Part shown: piece by piece, positions 1-8,492 of the stretch
How positions within the stretch are numbered: the first letter of the stretch is position 1
Layout of the letters: each line of letters opens with the position of its first letter
Source of the DNA: Exiguobacterium oxidotolerans JCM 12280
GTDB lineage: Bacteria > Bacillota > Bacilli > Exiguobacteriales > Exiguobacteriaceae
Assembly (NCBI RefSeq): GCF_000702625.1
Contig: NZ_JNIS01000001.1
Location: 496,001-560,000 of the forward strand
Direction: 5' to 3'
Length of the DNA: 64,000 bases
The notes under the pieces: generated by a model
What the model was told of the DNA's origin: nothing
The model's database searches: none
Seen by the model: the letters and a program-made list of their open reading frames with translations, nothing else
Position numbers and translations under genes: made by a program

Positions 1-155
1 GCGGTAACCTTCAAGCTAAACGAAATCCCTTCCGTCGGCAAACGTTTAATCCGTGTACAAATGACACCAAATTCGATGACGGCACACAACAATAACTCTT
101 CAATCGCTTGTACTGATACCGTCACTTCACCTTTATTCTGATATTCTTCAACCAA
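1..155 (-). CDS. Partial conserved protein (C-terminus outside window)
   Basis: An open frame of 51 codons runs off the left edge with no stop. I place the start at TTG 155 because a GGAG ribosome-binding site lies 8 nt upstream, overlapping the end of sco, so it looks translationally linked to sco. The N-terminus (LVEEYQNKGEVTVSVQAIEE) alternates charged and beta-prone residues. There is a faint resemblance to the start of Asp23/Gls24-type domains, but I do not recognise the family and no function is claimed. Confidence 0.5.
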   Translation of the reverse strand, partial: MVEEYQNKGEVTVSVQAIEELLLCAVIEFGVICTRIKRLPTEGISFSLKVT

Positions 156-160
156 AATGA

Positions 161-766
161 TCACTCCTTCGCAAGTTGTTTGACGGATGTCATGACTTCC
201 TCGAGATCGACCGGCTCGTCAGGTGTCTTCGCCATTGAAGATATCGCACGCACCTTATTGTCGCGATCGAGAATGGACATTTGTGTCCCGTGTGTGACAA
301 GACCACTTTCTGCTTTTGAATAATAGAAGTTCAACTGGCGTGTCAGACGATCAATGACGACCTCATCCCCCGTTAATACTTTCCACCCTTCAGGATTCGC
401 CTCGAAATTAGACGCATACTTCTTCAAGACTTTCGGCGTATCAACTTTAGGATCGACCGTCACGGCGACAAGTTCGACATCGGATCCGTATAGATTTTCC
501 GCCCGTAATTTTTTCTCGAGTTTCCGGTAGTCATTTAACGTCAAAGGACAAATGTCTGGACAATTCGAGTAGAAAAACGTCAGTACTTTTACTTTACCAT
601 CTTCTGAATCAAATGTTTTCCCGTTGACGGCATTCGTTAATTCAAATGGTGTCGGTTCAGCAATCACAGGTAGCTTTTCTTTCATAAAGAAATAATAATA
701 CCCCCCTGCAGCGGCGACTAAAATCAAAACGACGGCAGCTACCGTCAAATAACTATTTTTTTTCAA
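161..766 (-). CDS. sco: SCO1/SenC family copper chaperone for cytochrome oxidase
   Basis: Membrane-anchored thioredoxin-fold protein that delivers copper to the CuA centre of cytochrome c oxidase subunit II on the outer face of the membrane. Visible: an N-terminal hydrophobic anchor (about residues 6-27), the copper-binding CxxxC motif NCPDIC (Cys69, Cys73), the VTVDP strand and the distal His159 in THGT. The 201-aa length is usual for the family. It lies 12 nt downstream of ctaM, at the end of the ctaG-ctaM-sco run, which fits a role in maturing the caa3 oxidase encoded just upstream. Confidence 0.93.
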   Translation of the reverse strand: MKKNSYLTVAAVVLILVAAAGGYYYFFMKEKLPVIAEPTPFELTNAVNGKTFDSEDGKVKVLTFFYSNCPDICPLTLNDYRKLEKKLRAENLYGSDVELVAVTVDPKVDTPKVLKKYASNFEANPEGWKVLTGDEVVIDRLTRQLNFYYSKAESGLVTHGTQMSILDRDNKVRAISSMAKTPDEPVDLEEVMTSVKQLAKE

Positions 767-778
767 AGCGAACCCCCC

Positions 779-1240
779 TTAATGATTCCAAATCGCACGA
801 AATACATTTGTTGTTTCGCCCGGCTCATACACAACGTATAACAGGCAATAGACAAGGACTCCCGTGATTGCCGTCAAAAACCAAATGACCGATGCTTTTG
901 GACCAATTTTACGGTGACGGGCAAAGTTTTGTTTATAGGCGTAGAACAAAGCGATTAAGCCTAAGATCCCACCCGATGTGGCGAGTAAAATATGAAAGAT
1001 TAAAAATCCTGTGTAGTACGGTTTGACCGTGTCCGGTCCCCCGAAAGCAGTATTTCCGAGTAAAATCGTCCGAAGCGCATACATGATGAAGAACAGTAAC
1101 GCGAGCGCTGCCGCAATGTTCATCACGACTTTATGCGCCCCCATATTCCGACGTGTCTGCGCAATCAAAAACCAACCGATTGCTACAAATATTGCACTGA
1201 GAACAATCAAAGAAACACAAATCAACGGCAAATAACTCAT
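779..1240 (-). CDS. ctaM: CtaM/YozB-type DUF420 oxidase assembly protein
   Basis: A 153-aa integral membrane protein with four predicted membrane segments and the conserved histidine-bearing pattern of the DUF420 family (FLIFHILLATSG). Family members (CtaM/YozB) are known to be needed for functional heme A-containing oxidases in Bacillus and Staphylococcus. A strong ribosome-binding site (GGAGGA) precedes ATG 1240. Position between ctaG and sco supports the assembly role. The exact biochemical step is not clear from the sequence. Confidence 0.85.
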   Translation of the reverse strand: MSYLPLICVSLIVLSAIFVAIGWFLIAQTRRNMGAHKVVMNIAAALALLFFIMYALRTILLGNTAFGGPDTVKPYYTGFLIFHILLATSGGILGLIALFYAYKQNFARHRKIGPKASVIWFLTAITGVLVYCLLYVVYEPGETTNVFRAIWNH

Positions 1241-1261
1241 TTTCAGACTTCCTCCATTTAC

Positions 1262-2167
1262 TTAATCCGCTTTTGGCGAGAAGGACATGCCTTCATCGAC
1301 AGCAGTACTTTTTGAACGTCTCACCCATGTGAAGAAGGTCAAACCGAAGAAGATTCCGTAGACGAGTTCTTGTCCAAGTTTCATCAAGACGCCTCCGAAC
1401 CGTTGATCTTCGAGTAAATCTTTTGTTGTCCCAAATAGGCGTTCCATGTTCAATCCGCTCACATCGTTATTCGGCAGGCAGTAAGCCAAGACTTTCGCGA
1501 ATGTCGCTGGGTCTTGGTACGCGTCGTATTGGAAGCTCTGACTGAAGATCATGAACGCACAAGCTGGTGTCAACAGCACGCCGTTCGCAACGATATAGAC
1601 CATCTTTTTCAAATCGGATAGACTATCTTCCTCATTGACAGGTGCGATGATTGGATACCACATCGTCATGCTAAGGAAGATTAATGTCCCGTGGAACAAA
1701 CGGTGGACCGTATAGTTCGTCAAGACGTAATCAAAGATGAACGGCATATGGTAAAACGTAAACAAAGAATTGAAAACGACGAGCGCAATCAATGGCAACG
1801 TGAAGAACCGTAATGCCTTTCCTAAATACGGGACGCCGAACAATCGCTTAAATGCCCAACCCGGAATTGCTAGCATCAACAGTGGCGGCGCCACCATATA
1901 GACGAAGACCATCTGGAGCATGTGCGCAGAGAACGTAATATGCGCTAACACATCAAGCGGACTACCAAAGCCAATATAGTAGACGAATAAAGCCGCTAGC
2001 ATCATGAATTTCTGAGCTAACGTCGTTTCTGCCTCGTCTGGTCGTCTGATTTTTTCAGTAATGAATGCATACAATACGTAAAGACCGATCAAGAGTAACG
2101 CGTAATACGGGCTCCACAAGACAGTCCAATCGAATTGCGATAAAGCACCCCTTAAATTGCCTAACAT
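1262..2167 (-). CDS. ctaG: Cytochrome caa3 oxidase assembly factor CtaG
   Basis: Polytopic membrane protein of the Bacillus CtaG family (caa3_CtaG), required for active caa3 oxidase and distinct from the copper chaperone CtaG/Cox11 of proteobacteria. At least six hydrophobic segments are visible, with conserved His residues in HMLQMVFVY and HRLFHGTLIF. The frame opens at GTG 2176, but GGGGTG there is the ribosome-binding site itself, so ATG 2167 is the better start (301 aa). It has its own sigma-A promoter at 2201-2229 and follows the terminator after ctaF, so it can be transcribed apart from ctaBCDEF. Confidence 0.92.
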   Translation of the reverse strand: MLGNLRGALSQFDWTVLWSPYYALLLIGLYVLYAFITEKIRRPDEAETTLAQKFMMLAALFVYYIGFGSPLDVLAHITFSAHMLQMVFVYMVAPPLLMLAIPGWAFKRLFGVPYLGKALRFFTLPLIALVVFNSLFTFYHMPFIFDYVLTNYTVHRLFHGTLIFLSMTMWYPIIAPVNEEDSLSDLKKMVYIVANGVLLTPACAFMIFSQSFQYDAYQDPATFAKVLAYCLPNNDVSGLNMERLFGTTKDLLEDQRFGGVLMKLGQELVYGIFFGLTFFTWVRRSKSTAVDEGMSFSPKAD

Positions 2168-2200
2168 ATTTCTCACCCCGTTCCTGTTTCCTACAAACTA

Positions 2201-2229
2201 AGATTACCGTTCCCCTATTTCATTGTAAA
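2201..2229 (-). promoter_or_regulatory. Sigma-A promoter for ctaG-ctaM-sco
   Basis: On the minus strand TTTACA (2224-2229), a 17-nt spacer and TAATCT (2201-2206) lie about 35 nt upstream of the ctaG start and just after the ctaF terminator. Confidence 0.6.
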
Positions 2230-2250
2230 GGTTTCTCATAAAACGATTCC

Positions 2251-2290
2251 AAAATAAAAGACCATCCTGCTAAACGTTAGCAGAATGGTC
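2251..2290 (-). terminator. Intrinsic terminator after ctaF
   Basis: A 14-bp stem with one mismatch (2260-2290) is followed on the minus strand by a T-rich run. It separates ctaF from ctaG. Confidence 0.85.
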
Positions 2291-2299
2291 ACAATTTTT

Positions 2300-2629
2300 T
2301 TACCAGATGAGAAGGCGAAGTGTCGCGACGATTGTCAAGGCAACGAAGATACCGAGCGCCATCATGACTTTAATCCATGTGTTCCCTTTGTTGTTCATAT
2401 GCATGAACATATATAACTGAAGGTAGACTTGGACGATTGCCATGATCACGAGGAATCCACCCGCAGCCCAGTGAGGCATAAGTTCTGCCATCACTGCGCC
2501 GAAAGCGATCAACGTCAAGAAAATCATCAGTGCGAAGCTGATCAATTGCAGCTGCATTTCGCGGCTACGATCGGCTTTCATTTCTAATTCTAACTGGTTA
2601 CGTGTCACTTGTGGTTCGTGTTTTTCCAT
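2300..2629 (-). CDS. ctaF: Cytochrome c oxidase subunit IV (caa3 type)
   Basis: Small (109 aa) membrane subunit of the caa3 terminal oxidase with three hydrophobic helices (about residues 30-50, 53-75, 86-107) and the family pattern LYMFMHMNNK. It is the last gene of ctaBCDEF; one base separates it from ctaE and a strong terminator follows. The role of subunit IV is structural and it holds no metal centre. Confidence 0.93.
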   Translation of the reverse strand: MEKHEPQVTRNQLELEMKADRSREMQLQLISFALMIFLTLIAFGAVMAELMPHWAAGGFLVIMAIVQVYLQLYMFMHMNNKGNTWIKVMMALGIFVALTIVATLRLLIW

Positions 2630-2630
2630 C

Positions 2631-3260
2631 TTATTTCACCATCCCCATGAGGTAGACGACTGAGAAGATAAAGACCCAGACGACATCAATGAAGTGCCAG
2701 TAAAGACTTGAAACATAATACTTCGGTGCGTTGACGACTGTGATGCCGCGTTTCCAGTTCCGGATCAGCAATGTCGAAATCCAGAGAAGACCGAACAAGA
2801 CGTGCGCTCCGTGGAACCCTACGAGTGTGTAGAACGCCGAACCGAATGCGCTTGACGTAAACGTATGACCGATATGGTAATAGTGATTAAACTCATAAAT
2901 CTCACCAGCGAGGAATGCTAGACCGAGAACGAGCGTAATAATAAGCCACATCTTCATTTTCGCGACATCATTACGTTTCATCGCCATCATCGCAAGCACA
3001 CTTGTCAATGAACTCGTAAGAAGAAGCATTGTCATGATGAAGACAAGCTCCATCTCAAAGATGTCGTAACTCCGTAATCCTTCTTTTGCGCCTGAGTTGT
3101 GCAATCCGATGTATGTTCCGAAGAGAGAGGCGAACAATGTCGTCTCGCCTCCAAGGAAGAACCAGAAAGCTACATATTTATTCTTACCCTCAAGTGTTGC
3201 TTTTTCAACATGATCTGGAATACCAGTCACTGGGTTGTTTGGTACTGAATGATGACCCAT
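2631..3260 (-). CDS. ctaE: Cytochrome c oxidase subunit III
   Basis: Seven-helix subunit III of heme-copper oxidase, 209 aa from ATG 3260 (MGHHSVPNNP). The longer open frame runs back into ctaD, but a GGAGGCGAAG ribosome-binding site sits just before ATG 3260, and the ctaD stop ends 1 nt upstream, so the internal Met is the true start. Conserved features: GFHGAHVLFG and the C-terminal YWHFIDVVWVFIF motif. It stabilises subunit I and lines the proton and oxygen entry side. Confidence 0.95.
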   Translation of the reverse strand: MGHHSVPNNPVTGIPDHVEKATLEGKNKYVAFWFFLGGETTLFASLFGTYIGLHNSGAKEGLRSYDIFEMELVFIMTMLLLTSSLTSVLAMMAMKRNDVAKMKMWLIITLVLGLAFLAGEIYEFNHYYHIGHTFTSSAFGSAFYTLVGFHGAHVLFGLLWISTLLIRNWKRGITVVNAPKYYVSSLYWHFIDVVWVFIFSVVYLMGMVK

Positions 3261-3261
3261 C

Positions 3262-5145
3262 TTACTTCGCCTCCTTTTCAGCTTCAAGGCGTAGATCTTC
3301 TTCGATGACTGATTTCGGGATGTAGTATCCTTCATCGTCAATCCAAGAGCGTAGGAACATCGCGAAGAGTGTCATCGCAAGACCAATCAAGGCAATGACA
3401 AGGCCGACTGTTCCGTAGTCAAGACGAAGAATGAATCCAAGACCTGCAAGGAACAAACCAACTGACATGACGAATGGCAAAATCGAATTGTTCGGCATGT
3501 GGATGTCGCCGACTTCTTCCGATACAGAAACTGTTTTATTTCCAGCCATTTTTTCGAGCCAGTACGTGTCGAGTCCTTTGACGAGTGGTGTTTGTGCAAA
3601 GTTGTACTCCGGAGTCGGAACAGGAAGTGTCCACTCGAGGGTACGACCGTCACCCCAAACATCACGTTTTACGTATTCTTTCGACATCAATGCTGCGACG
3701 ATTGAAACAACAAGGATGATTGTCGACACACCCATGAAGGCTGCACCGATGGATGATAGTAAGTTCATTGTTTCCCAACCTTGGTTCGGTAAGTACGTGA
3801 AGACACGACGTGGCATACCTGTAAGACCAAGAATGTGTTGTGGGAAGAACGTCAAGTGGAAGCCGATGAAGAACAACCAGAATTGAATCTTGCCCCAGAA
3901 TTCGTTGAGCTGTTTCCCGAACATGAGCGGGAACCAGTAGTAAAGACCTGCAAAGAGACCGAAGACGACCCCACCAACGATAACGTAGTGGAAGTGGGCG
4001 ACAACGAAGTAGCTATCGTGATACTGATAATCGGCAGGAGCAACTGAAAGCATGACCCCTGTCATACCACCAACAAGGAATGATGGAATGAATGCGACCG
4101 AATAAAGCATCGCAACTGGGAACGTCAATTTACCGCCCCACAGTGTAAACAACCAGTTAAAGATCTTAACACCGGTCGGAACGGCAATCGCCATCGTCGC
4201 AACAGCGAAGATTGCGTTTGCGACTGGTCCGAGACCAACTGTAAACATGTGGTGAACCCAAACCATGAAGCCGAGGAAACCGATCAACATTGTCGCAAAG
4301 ACCATCGTCGTATAACCGAAGAGACGTTTACGTGCGAATGTAGGAATGATTTCAGAGAAAATACCAAATGCCGGTAAAATCAAGATATATACTTCCGGGT
4401 GCCCGAAGATCCAGAAGAGGTGTTCCCAAATGACGATGTTACCACCGGCTGCCGGGTCGAAGAAGTGAGCTCCGAAAAGACGTTCAAACGTCAAGAGGAA
4501 CAAACCGACCGTAAGCGGAGGGAATGCGAAGACGATCAAAGCTGATGCAACGAACGCTGTCCATGTGAACAATGGCATCCGCATCAGTTTCATACCAGGT
4601 GCGCGCATGTTCAAAATCGTCACGAGGAAGTTAATCCCCCCCATAAGTGTACCGAAACCAGAAATCTGTAACCCGAGTGAATAGAAATCAACACCGAGTG
4701 ATTCTGGGACTGTTGAAAGTGGTGCGTACGCTGTCCAACCTGCGTTTGGTGCTGCGCCAAAGAACCATGATAAGTTCAAGAGTACTCCACCAAAGAAGAA
4801 CAACCAAAAACCAAGTGCGTTCAAAAACGGGAACGCAACGTCACGTGCACCGATTTGAAGCGGTACAGCGGCGTTCATGTATCCGATCAACATCGGCATC
4901 GCTGCCAGGAAGATCATCGTCGTACCGTGCATCGTAATCAACTGGTTAAATAATTCACCGCTGACGAAATCATTCATCGGTTTAATCAATTGAAAACGAA
5001 TCATTAAGGCTTCTACGCCACCTACTAGAAGGAAGAACAATCCAGAGATGATATAGAGAATCCCGATTTTTTTATGGTCGACTGTCGTTAGCCAGTCCAT
5101 GATGCCGCTTTTTTTCTTCGGCATACCCATAGTATGTGTCCCCAC
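3262..5145 (-). CDS. ctaD: Cytochrome c oxidase subunit I
   Basis: Catalytic subunit of the caa3 oxidase (627 aa), which reduces O2 to water at the heme a3-CuB centre while pumping protons. Visible ligands: His73 (low-spin heme a), the CuB His249 and cross-linked Tyr253 in FGHPEVY, the CuB pair His298/His299, and heme ligands His384/His386 in HFHYV. The C-terminal extension with two extra helices matches Bacillus CtaD. Start GTG 5145 is chosen because GGGGG lies 7 nt upstream. Tightly packed between ctaC and ctaE in one operon. Confidence 0.97.
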   Translation of the reverse strand: MGTHTMGMPKKKSGIMDWLTTVDHKKIGILYIISGLFFLLVGGVEALMIRFQLIKPMNDFVSGELFNQLITMHGTTMIFLAAMPMLIGYMNAAVPLQIGARDVAFPFLNALGFWLFFFGGVLLNLSWFFGAAPNAGWTAYAPLSTVPESLGVDFYSLGLQISGFGTLMGGINFLVTILNMRAPGMKLMRMPLFTWTAFVASALIVFAFPPLTVGLFLLTFERLFGAHFFDPAAGGNIVIWEHLFWIFGHPEVYILILPAFGIFSEIIPTFARKRLFGYTTMVFATMLIGFLGFMVWVHHMFTVGLGPVANAIFAVATMAIAVPTGVKIFNWLFTLWGGKLTFPVAMLYSVAFIPSFLVGGMTGVMLSVAPADYQYHDSYFVVAHFHYVIVGGVVFGLFAGLYYWFPLMFGKQLNEFWGKIQFWLFFIGFHLTFFPQHILGLTGMPRRVFTYLPNQGWETMNLLSSIGAAFMGVSTIILVVSIVAALMSKEYVKRDVWGDGRTLEWTLPVPTPEYNFAQTPLVKGLDTYWLEKMAGNKTVSVSEEVGDIHMPNNSILPFVMSVGLFLAGLGFILRLDYGTVGLVIALIGLAMTLFAMFLRSWIDDEGYYIPKSVIEEDLRLEAEKEAK

Positions 5146-5163
5146 TATGATTCCCCCTTAATT

Positions 5164-6201
5164 TTATTGGAGCTTTTTGTCCAATAGGTAGTCTGCAAGT
5201 TCACTCAATTCTTCATCGCTAATCTGATCTTCAGAGAAACCAGGCATTTTCGTCCCTTGTTTTTCTTTTTGCGGATTGCGAATCCATTTTTCGAGATTTT
5301 CTTTGTCGTGATCGAGGTATCCTGCGATACGTTGACGGTCACCAAAGTTCGTTAAGCTTGGCGCGACTTTCCCACCACCGTGACAGCTGAGGCAGTTTTG
5401 AGCGTAAACTTGTTCGCCCGTCGTCCAATTTTTTTCGTTTTTAGCATCGAGTTGCTTTGTTTCTGCTTCTTTTGCAGTTTTCATGTCTTTTAACCATGCA
5501 TCATAATCATCTTGCTCGAGTGCGATGACTTTAAAGTCCATCAATGCGTGAGAAGGTCCGCACAGCTCCGCACACTTACCGTAGTATGTGCCCGCTTCTT
5601 GTGCTTGTAACCACATCTCATTATCGAGCCCCGGGTTTGTATCAGTTTTACCAGAAAGTGCTGGCACCCAGAATGAGTGAATGACATCTTTAGAAGTCAA
5701 GTTGACAGCAACACGTTTTCCGACTGGGATGACAAGTTCTTGTCCTGTCGAAACACCTTTGTCTGGATATTCGAATTCCCACCAGTATAAGTTTGCCGTA
5801 ACATTGATTTGTTCGTTTTTCTTCGCTTCTTTTGCATCGGCTAATTCAACCGTTGTTTTGATTGTCGGTACAGCGAGAACAACCAAGAGAAGGATTGGAA
5901 TAACTGTCCAAATGATTTCAAGCGTATGATTTCCTTCGACTTGTTTCGGAACTGTGTTATCTCCCGATTTACGACGGAATTTCATAAGTACGTAAACATA
6001 GATGACCGCTACGATCGCAAGGACGAACAACATCACCCATAAGCTGAGCTTGATGATCTCAAGTTGCATTTCTGCGCCTTCCCCGCGAGGCTGAAGCGCG
6101 GACAATTCCGGAATTCCACAACCTGATAACAATAATGCCATCAAACCGATCGGAAGAAGCCGGAAGAGCATTTTTCCTGATTTTTTCACAACCATCCCCA
6201 C
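5164..6201 (-). CDS. ctaC: Cytochrome c oxidase subunit II fused to cytochrome c (caa3)
   Basis: Lipoprotein subunit II (345 aa). A lipobox LLSGC gives Cys28 as the lipidation site. Two membrane helices follow (about 51-72 and 95-115). The CuA domain has His175, Cys210, Cys214, His218 and Met221 in CAELCGPSHALM. A C-terminal cytochrome c domain with CLSCH (Cys270, Cys273, His274) makes this a caa3 rather than aa3 enzyme, accepting electrons through its own heme c. The start is GTG 6201 with GGGG 8 nt upstream; ATG 6195 is possible but poorly spaced. Confidence 0.96.
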   Translation of the reverse strand: MGMVVKKSGKMLFRLLPIGLMALLLSGCGIPELSALQPRGEGAEMQLEIIKLSLWVMLFVLAIVAVIYVYVLMKFRRKSGDNTVPKQVEGNHTLEIIWTVIPILLLVVLAVPTIKTTVELADAKEAKKNEQINVTANLYWWEFEYPDKGVSTGQELVIPVGKRVAVNLTSKDVIHSFWVPALSGKTDTNPGLDNEMWLQAQEAGTYYGKCAELCGPSHALMDFKVIALEQDDYDAWLKDMKTAKEAETKQLDAKNEKNWTTGEQVYAQNCLSCHGGGKVAPSLTNFGDRQRIAGYLDHDKENLEKWIRNPQKEKQGTKMPGFSEDQISDEELSELADYLLDKKLQ

Positions 6202-6259
6202 TTTCTTTTCCCCAATTTTTTTCTTTCGTAAATGGTGTACGTGAATATGTCAAATCGTT

Positions 6260-7192
6260 TTAGAGAGAAACGAGTACGACCGTCACGATCCAAGCTGTGA
6301 AGTAAAAGAGCGAGAAGAAGAACATTTTTGATGCCCATTTAATTTCAGCTTGTTTTTCCTTGATTTTGAGACCTTTCAGTCCCATGTAAAGCCAGTAACC
6401 GCTTAACGCCGCCATGATAATCGTGTAGACGATACCATAGTGTGCTAAGAGTAGTGATGATGGGACTAAGACTGCAATCCACCACACAATTTGTCGTTTC
6501 GTGATGGCAAAACCATTAACGACCGGTAACATCGGAATACCTGCAGCACGGTATTCTTCTGTCCGTCTCATTGCGAGTGCAAGGAAGTGAGGCGGCTGCC
6601 AGACGAACATGATGAGGAATAAAATCCAGGCATCGATATGAAGTGCTGGAGTGACTGCCGCAAATCCAATGATCGGTGGCACTGCTCCTGAAATACCTCC
6701 TACGACCGTATTGATCGTATGTGTTCGTTTGAGCCACATCGTATAGATGACGACGTAGACGAATGATCCAATCAATCCGAACACTGCCGCGACATGGTTA
6801 ACGATCAAGAGAAGCACCGTTCCCGTCGCAAGTATTCCAAGTCCTAATGCCAATATGCGCTGTCCATCCATCTTGCCGGTCACACTCGGTCTCCCCATCG
6901 TCCGTTCCATCTTGTAATCGATGTCACGGTCAATGTAATTGTTGAGGTAACAACTTCCGGCAATGACCAGGCCACTTCCAAGAAGTGTCCACAATAATGT
7001 CAACTTCGTCTGCCACAGGTATAACAAGACATCATCCGTTAGGTAAGATGCTGCCACGACATATCCTGCGAAGACGGTGATGAGATTCGCGCGAACGATT
7101 CCCATCTTTGCTAGGGTGACATAGTCCTTGAACGTCGGTTGATCCGTTTGCTCGATCATGATGTCAAGCGTCTCCCCATTTACTTTCGCCAT
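6260..7192 (-). CDS. ctaB: Protoheme IX farnesyltransferase (heme O synthase)
   Basis: UbiA-family prenyltransferase that adds a farnesyl group to heme B to make heme O, the precursor used by CtaA. About nine membrane helices are visible, with the diphosphate-binding motif NNYIDRDIDYKMERT (about residues 85-99) and the second loop around YTMWLKRTHTINTVVGG. The frame extends upstream, but GGAGG 6 nt before ATG 7192 fixes the start (310 aa). First gene of the ctaBCDEF operon, divergent from ctaA. Confidence 0.95.
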   Translation of the reverse strand: MAKVNGETLDIMIEQTDQPTFKDYVTLAKMGIVRANLITVFAGYVVAASYLTDDVLLYLWQTKLTLLWTLLGSGLVIAGSCYLNNYIDRDIDYKMERTMGRPSVTGKMDGQRILALGLGILATGTVLLLIVNHVAAVFGLIGSFVYVVIYTMWLKRTHTINTVVGGISGAVPPIIGFAAVTPALHIDAWILFLIMFVWQPPHFLALAMRRTEEYRAAGIPMLPVVNGFAITKRQIVWWIAVLVPSSLLLAHYGIVYTIIMAALSGYWLYMGLKGLKIKEKQAEIKWASKMFFFSLFYFTAWIVTVVLVSL

Positions 7193-7516
7193 GTTGTTTC
7201 CTCCTTCTAACCGCCTGTATCCTCTCTGCACGCATGAGACACGTATTTTCTTCACAGAAATAACACAGACACGCCACGAAACGTCCTTTTCTCTATAAAA
7301 GATACCACATATTCAGGGTCGTGACGCATGAAAATACTTTCGACATAATGAACAAAATGTGAAATCTATGTGATTAACCTCACAGTTCACCATATTTACC
7401 TAATATTAGAATAGCGTTCTTCTAAAAGATTGCAAGCGTTTCGATATTTTTTATGCGATACTATTGCTATGCGCATGACTGTATATTGTATATTTTAGAA
7501 AGGTGGTGTCCGTGTC
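7193..7516. promoter_or_regulatory. Divergent ctaB/ctaA control region
   Basis: This 324-nt gap has no gene. It separates the heme O and heme A synthase genes and must hold both promoters. AT-rich -10-like strings are present on both strands, for example TATACA-type boxes before ctaA near 7480-7495, but I could not settle a convincing -35/-10 pair. The clearest element is the TGTGA-N6-TCACA palindrome at 7369-7384. Confidence 0.55.
7369..7384. promoter_or_regulatory. TGTGA-N6-TCACA operator (Rex or Fnr/Crp type)
   Basis: A perfect 5-bp inverted repeat with a 6-nt spacer (TGTGATTAACCTCACA) in the middle of the ctaB/ctaA intergenic region. The same arms occur upstream of cydA, by pdhA/def and at the RoxS-like RNA in this window. 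Confidence 0.55.
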
Positions 7517-8398
7517 TTGAATCGAAAGCTTTCGATTTTTTCGGCATTCGTCACATTCACGATGATGATCGTATTGTTGATGGGGGGCACAGTCACAAAG
7601 ACTGATTCAGGGAACGGCTGTGGAACAGACTGGCCACTCTGTCACGGAGAGCTCATTCCGACTAACCCTAGTGTAGAAACGATGATTGAATACAGCCACC
7701 GCGCCGTAACCGGTGTCGTCGGACTATTAATCATCGCATTATGTTTATGGACACTCGTCGCTTTCAAAGAGCGTCTCGATACGAAGATTTTTGCCTTTCT
7801 TGCTTTTATCTTCATGTTGATTCAATCCATCGTTGGAGCAGGTGCTGTTGTTTGGCAACAGTCGGACCTCGTCATGGCGCTCCATTTCGGGATTTCGCTT
7901 ATCTCCTTCGCCTCTTTGCTCATTTTGACGCTATTAATCATGGAACGTCCAGGACGAGAATTCAGGGAAACGGTCCCAGCATTCTTACGTAAACTCCTGT
8001 ACGGCCTGCTGATTTACACGCTGATCGTCGTCTATACGGGCGCATATGTACGTCACGTCGGCGCAACGTATGCCTGTGTCGGTTGGCCCGTCTGTTCGCA
8101 ACCAACGATGACATACGAGTCATGGGTCCAGATGATTCATCGCATTATGGCTGGCTTATTATTCTTCTATACGTTATATGTGCACTTCGTCGCGATTCGC
8201 TTAAAGCATCGGACGACACAAAAAGGGATGGCGTTTGCTACGTTCTTCATCAGTTGCCAAGTTGCGACAGGTGCCTGGATCGTTTTAGGCGGACACGCGA
8301 CTTACGTTCCACTTTTACACGCGTTCTTGATTACATGTTACTTTGGTGTACTGTCTTACATGACGTATCACGCGTTCCGGACAAGGCAAGATCGTTAA
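7517..8398 (+). CDS. ctaA: Heme A synthase
   Basis: CtaA/COX15 membrane enzyme (293 aa) that oxidises the C8 methyl of heme O to a formyl group, giving heme A for the caa3 oxidase. Eight membrane helices form two related halves. Conserved His residues lie in EYSHRAVTG, ALHFG, MIHRIMAG and LLHAF. The Bacillus-type extracellular cysteine pairs are present: Cys35/Cys42 in CGTDWPLC and a second pair in CVGWPVC near residue 190. The start is TTG 7517 with AAAGGTGG upstream; an out-of-frame GTG nearby runs straight into a stop. Confidence 0.95.
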   Translation: MNRKLSIFSAFVTFTMMIVLLMGGTVTKTDSGNGCGTDWPLCHGELIPTNPSVETMIEYSHRAVTGVVGLLIIALCLWTLVAFKERLDTKIFAFLAFIFMLIQSIVGAGAVVWQQSDLVMALHFGISLISFASLLILTLLIMERPGREFRETVPAFLRKLLYGLLIYTLIVVYTGAYVRHVGATYACVGWPVCSQPTMTYESWVQMIHRIMAGLLFFYTLYVHFVAIRLKHRTTQKGMAFATFFISCQVATGAWIVLGGHATYVPLLHAFLITCYFGVLSYMTYHAFRTRQDR

Positions 8399-8414
8399 GC
8401 ATATTAGACATAAG

Positions 8415-8456
8415 AAAGATGGAGCATCACTTCACTGTGGTGCTCCATCTTTTTTA
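8415..8456 (+). terminator. Terminator after ctaA
   Basis: Stem of about 16 bp around GATGGAGCATCAC with a 6-nt loop, followed by TTTTTT. It may also act for phrB on the other strand. Confidence 0.85.
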
Positions 8457-8492
8457 TGTCGGTACCGCGTTCGACTCGCTTCTTTTAGTTTC

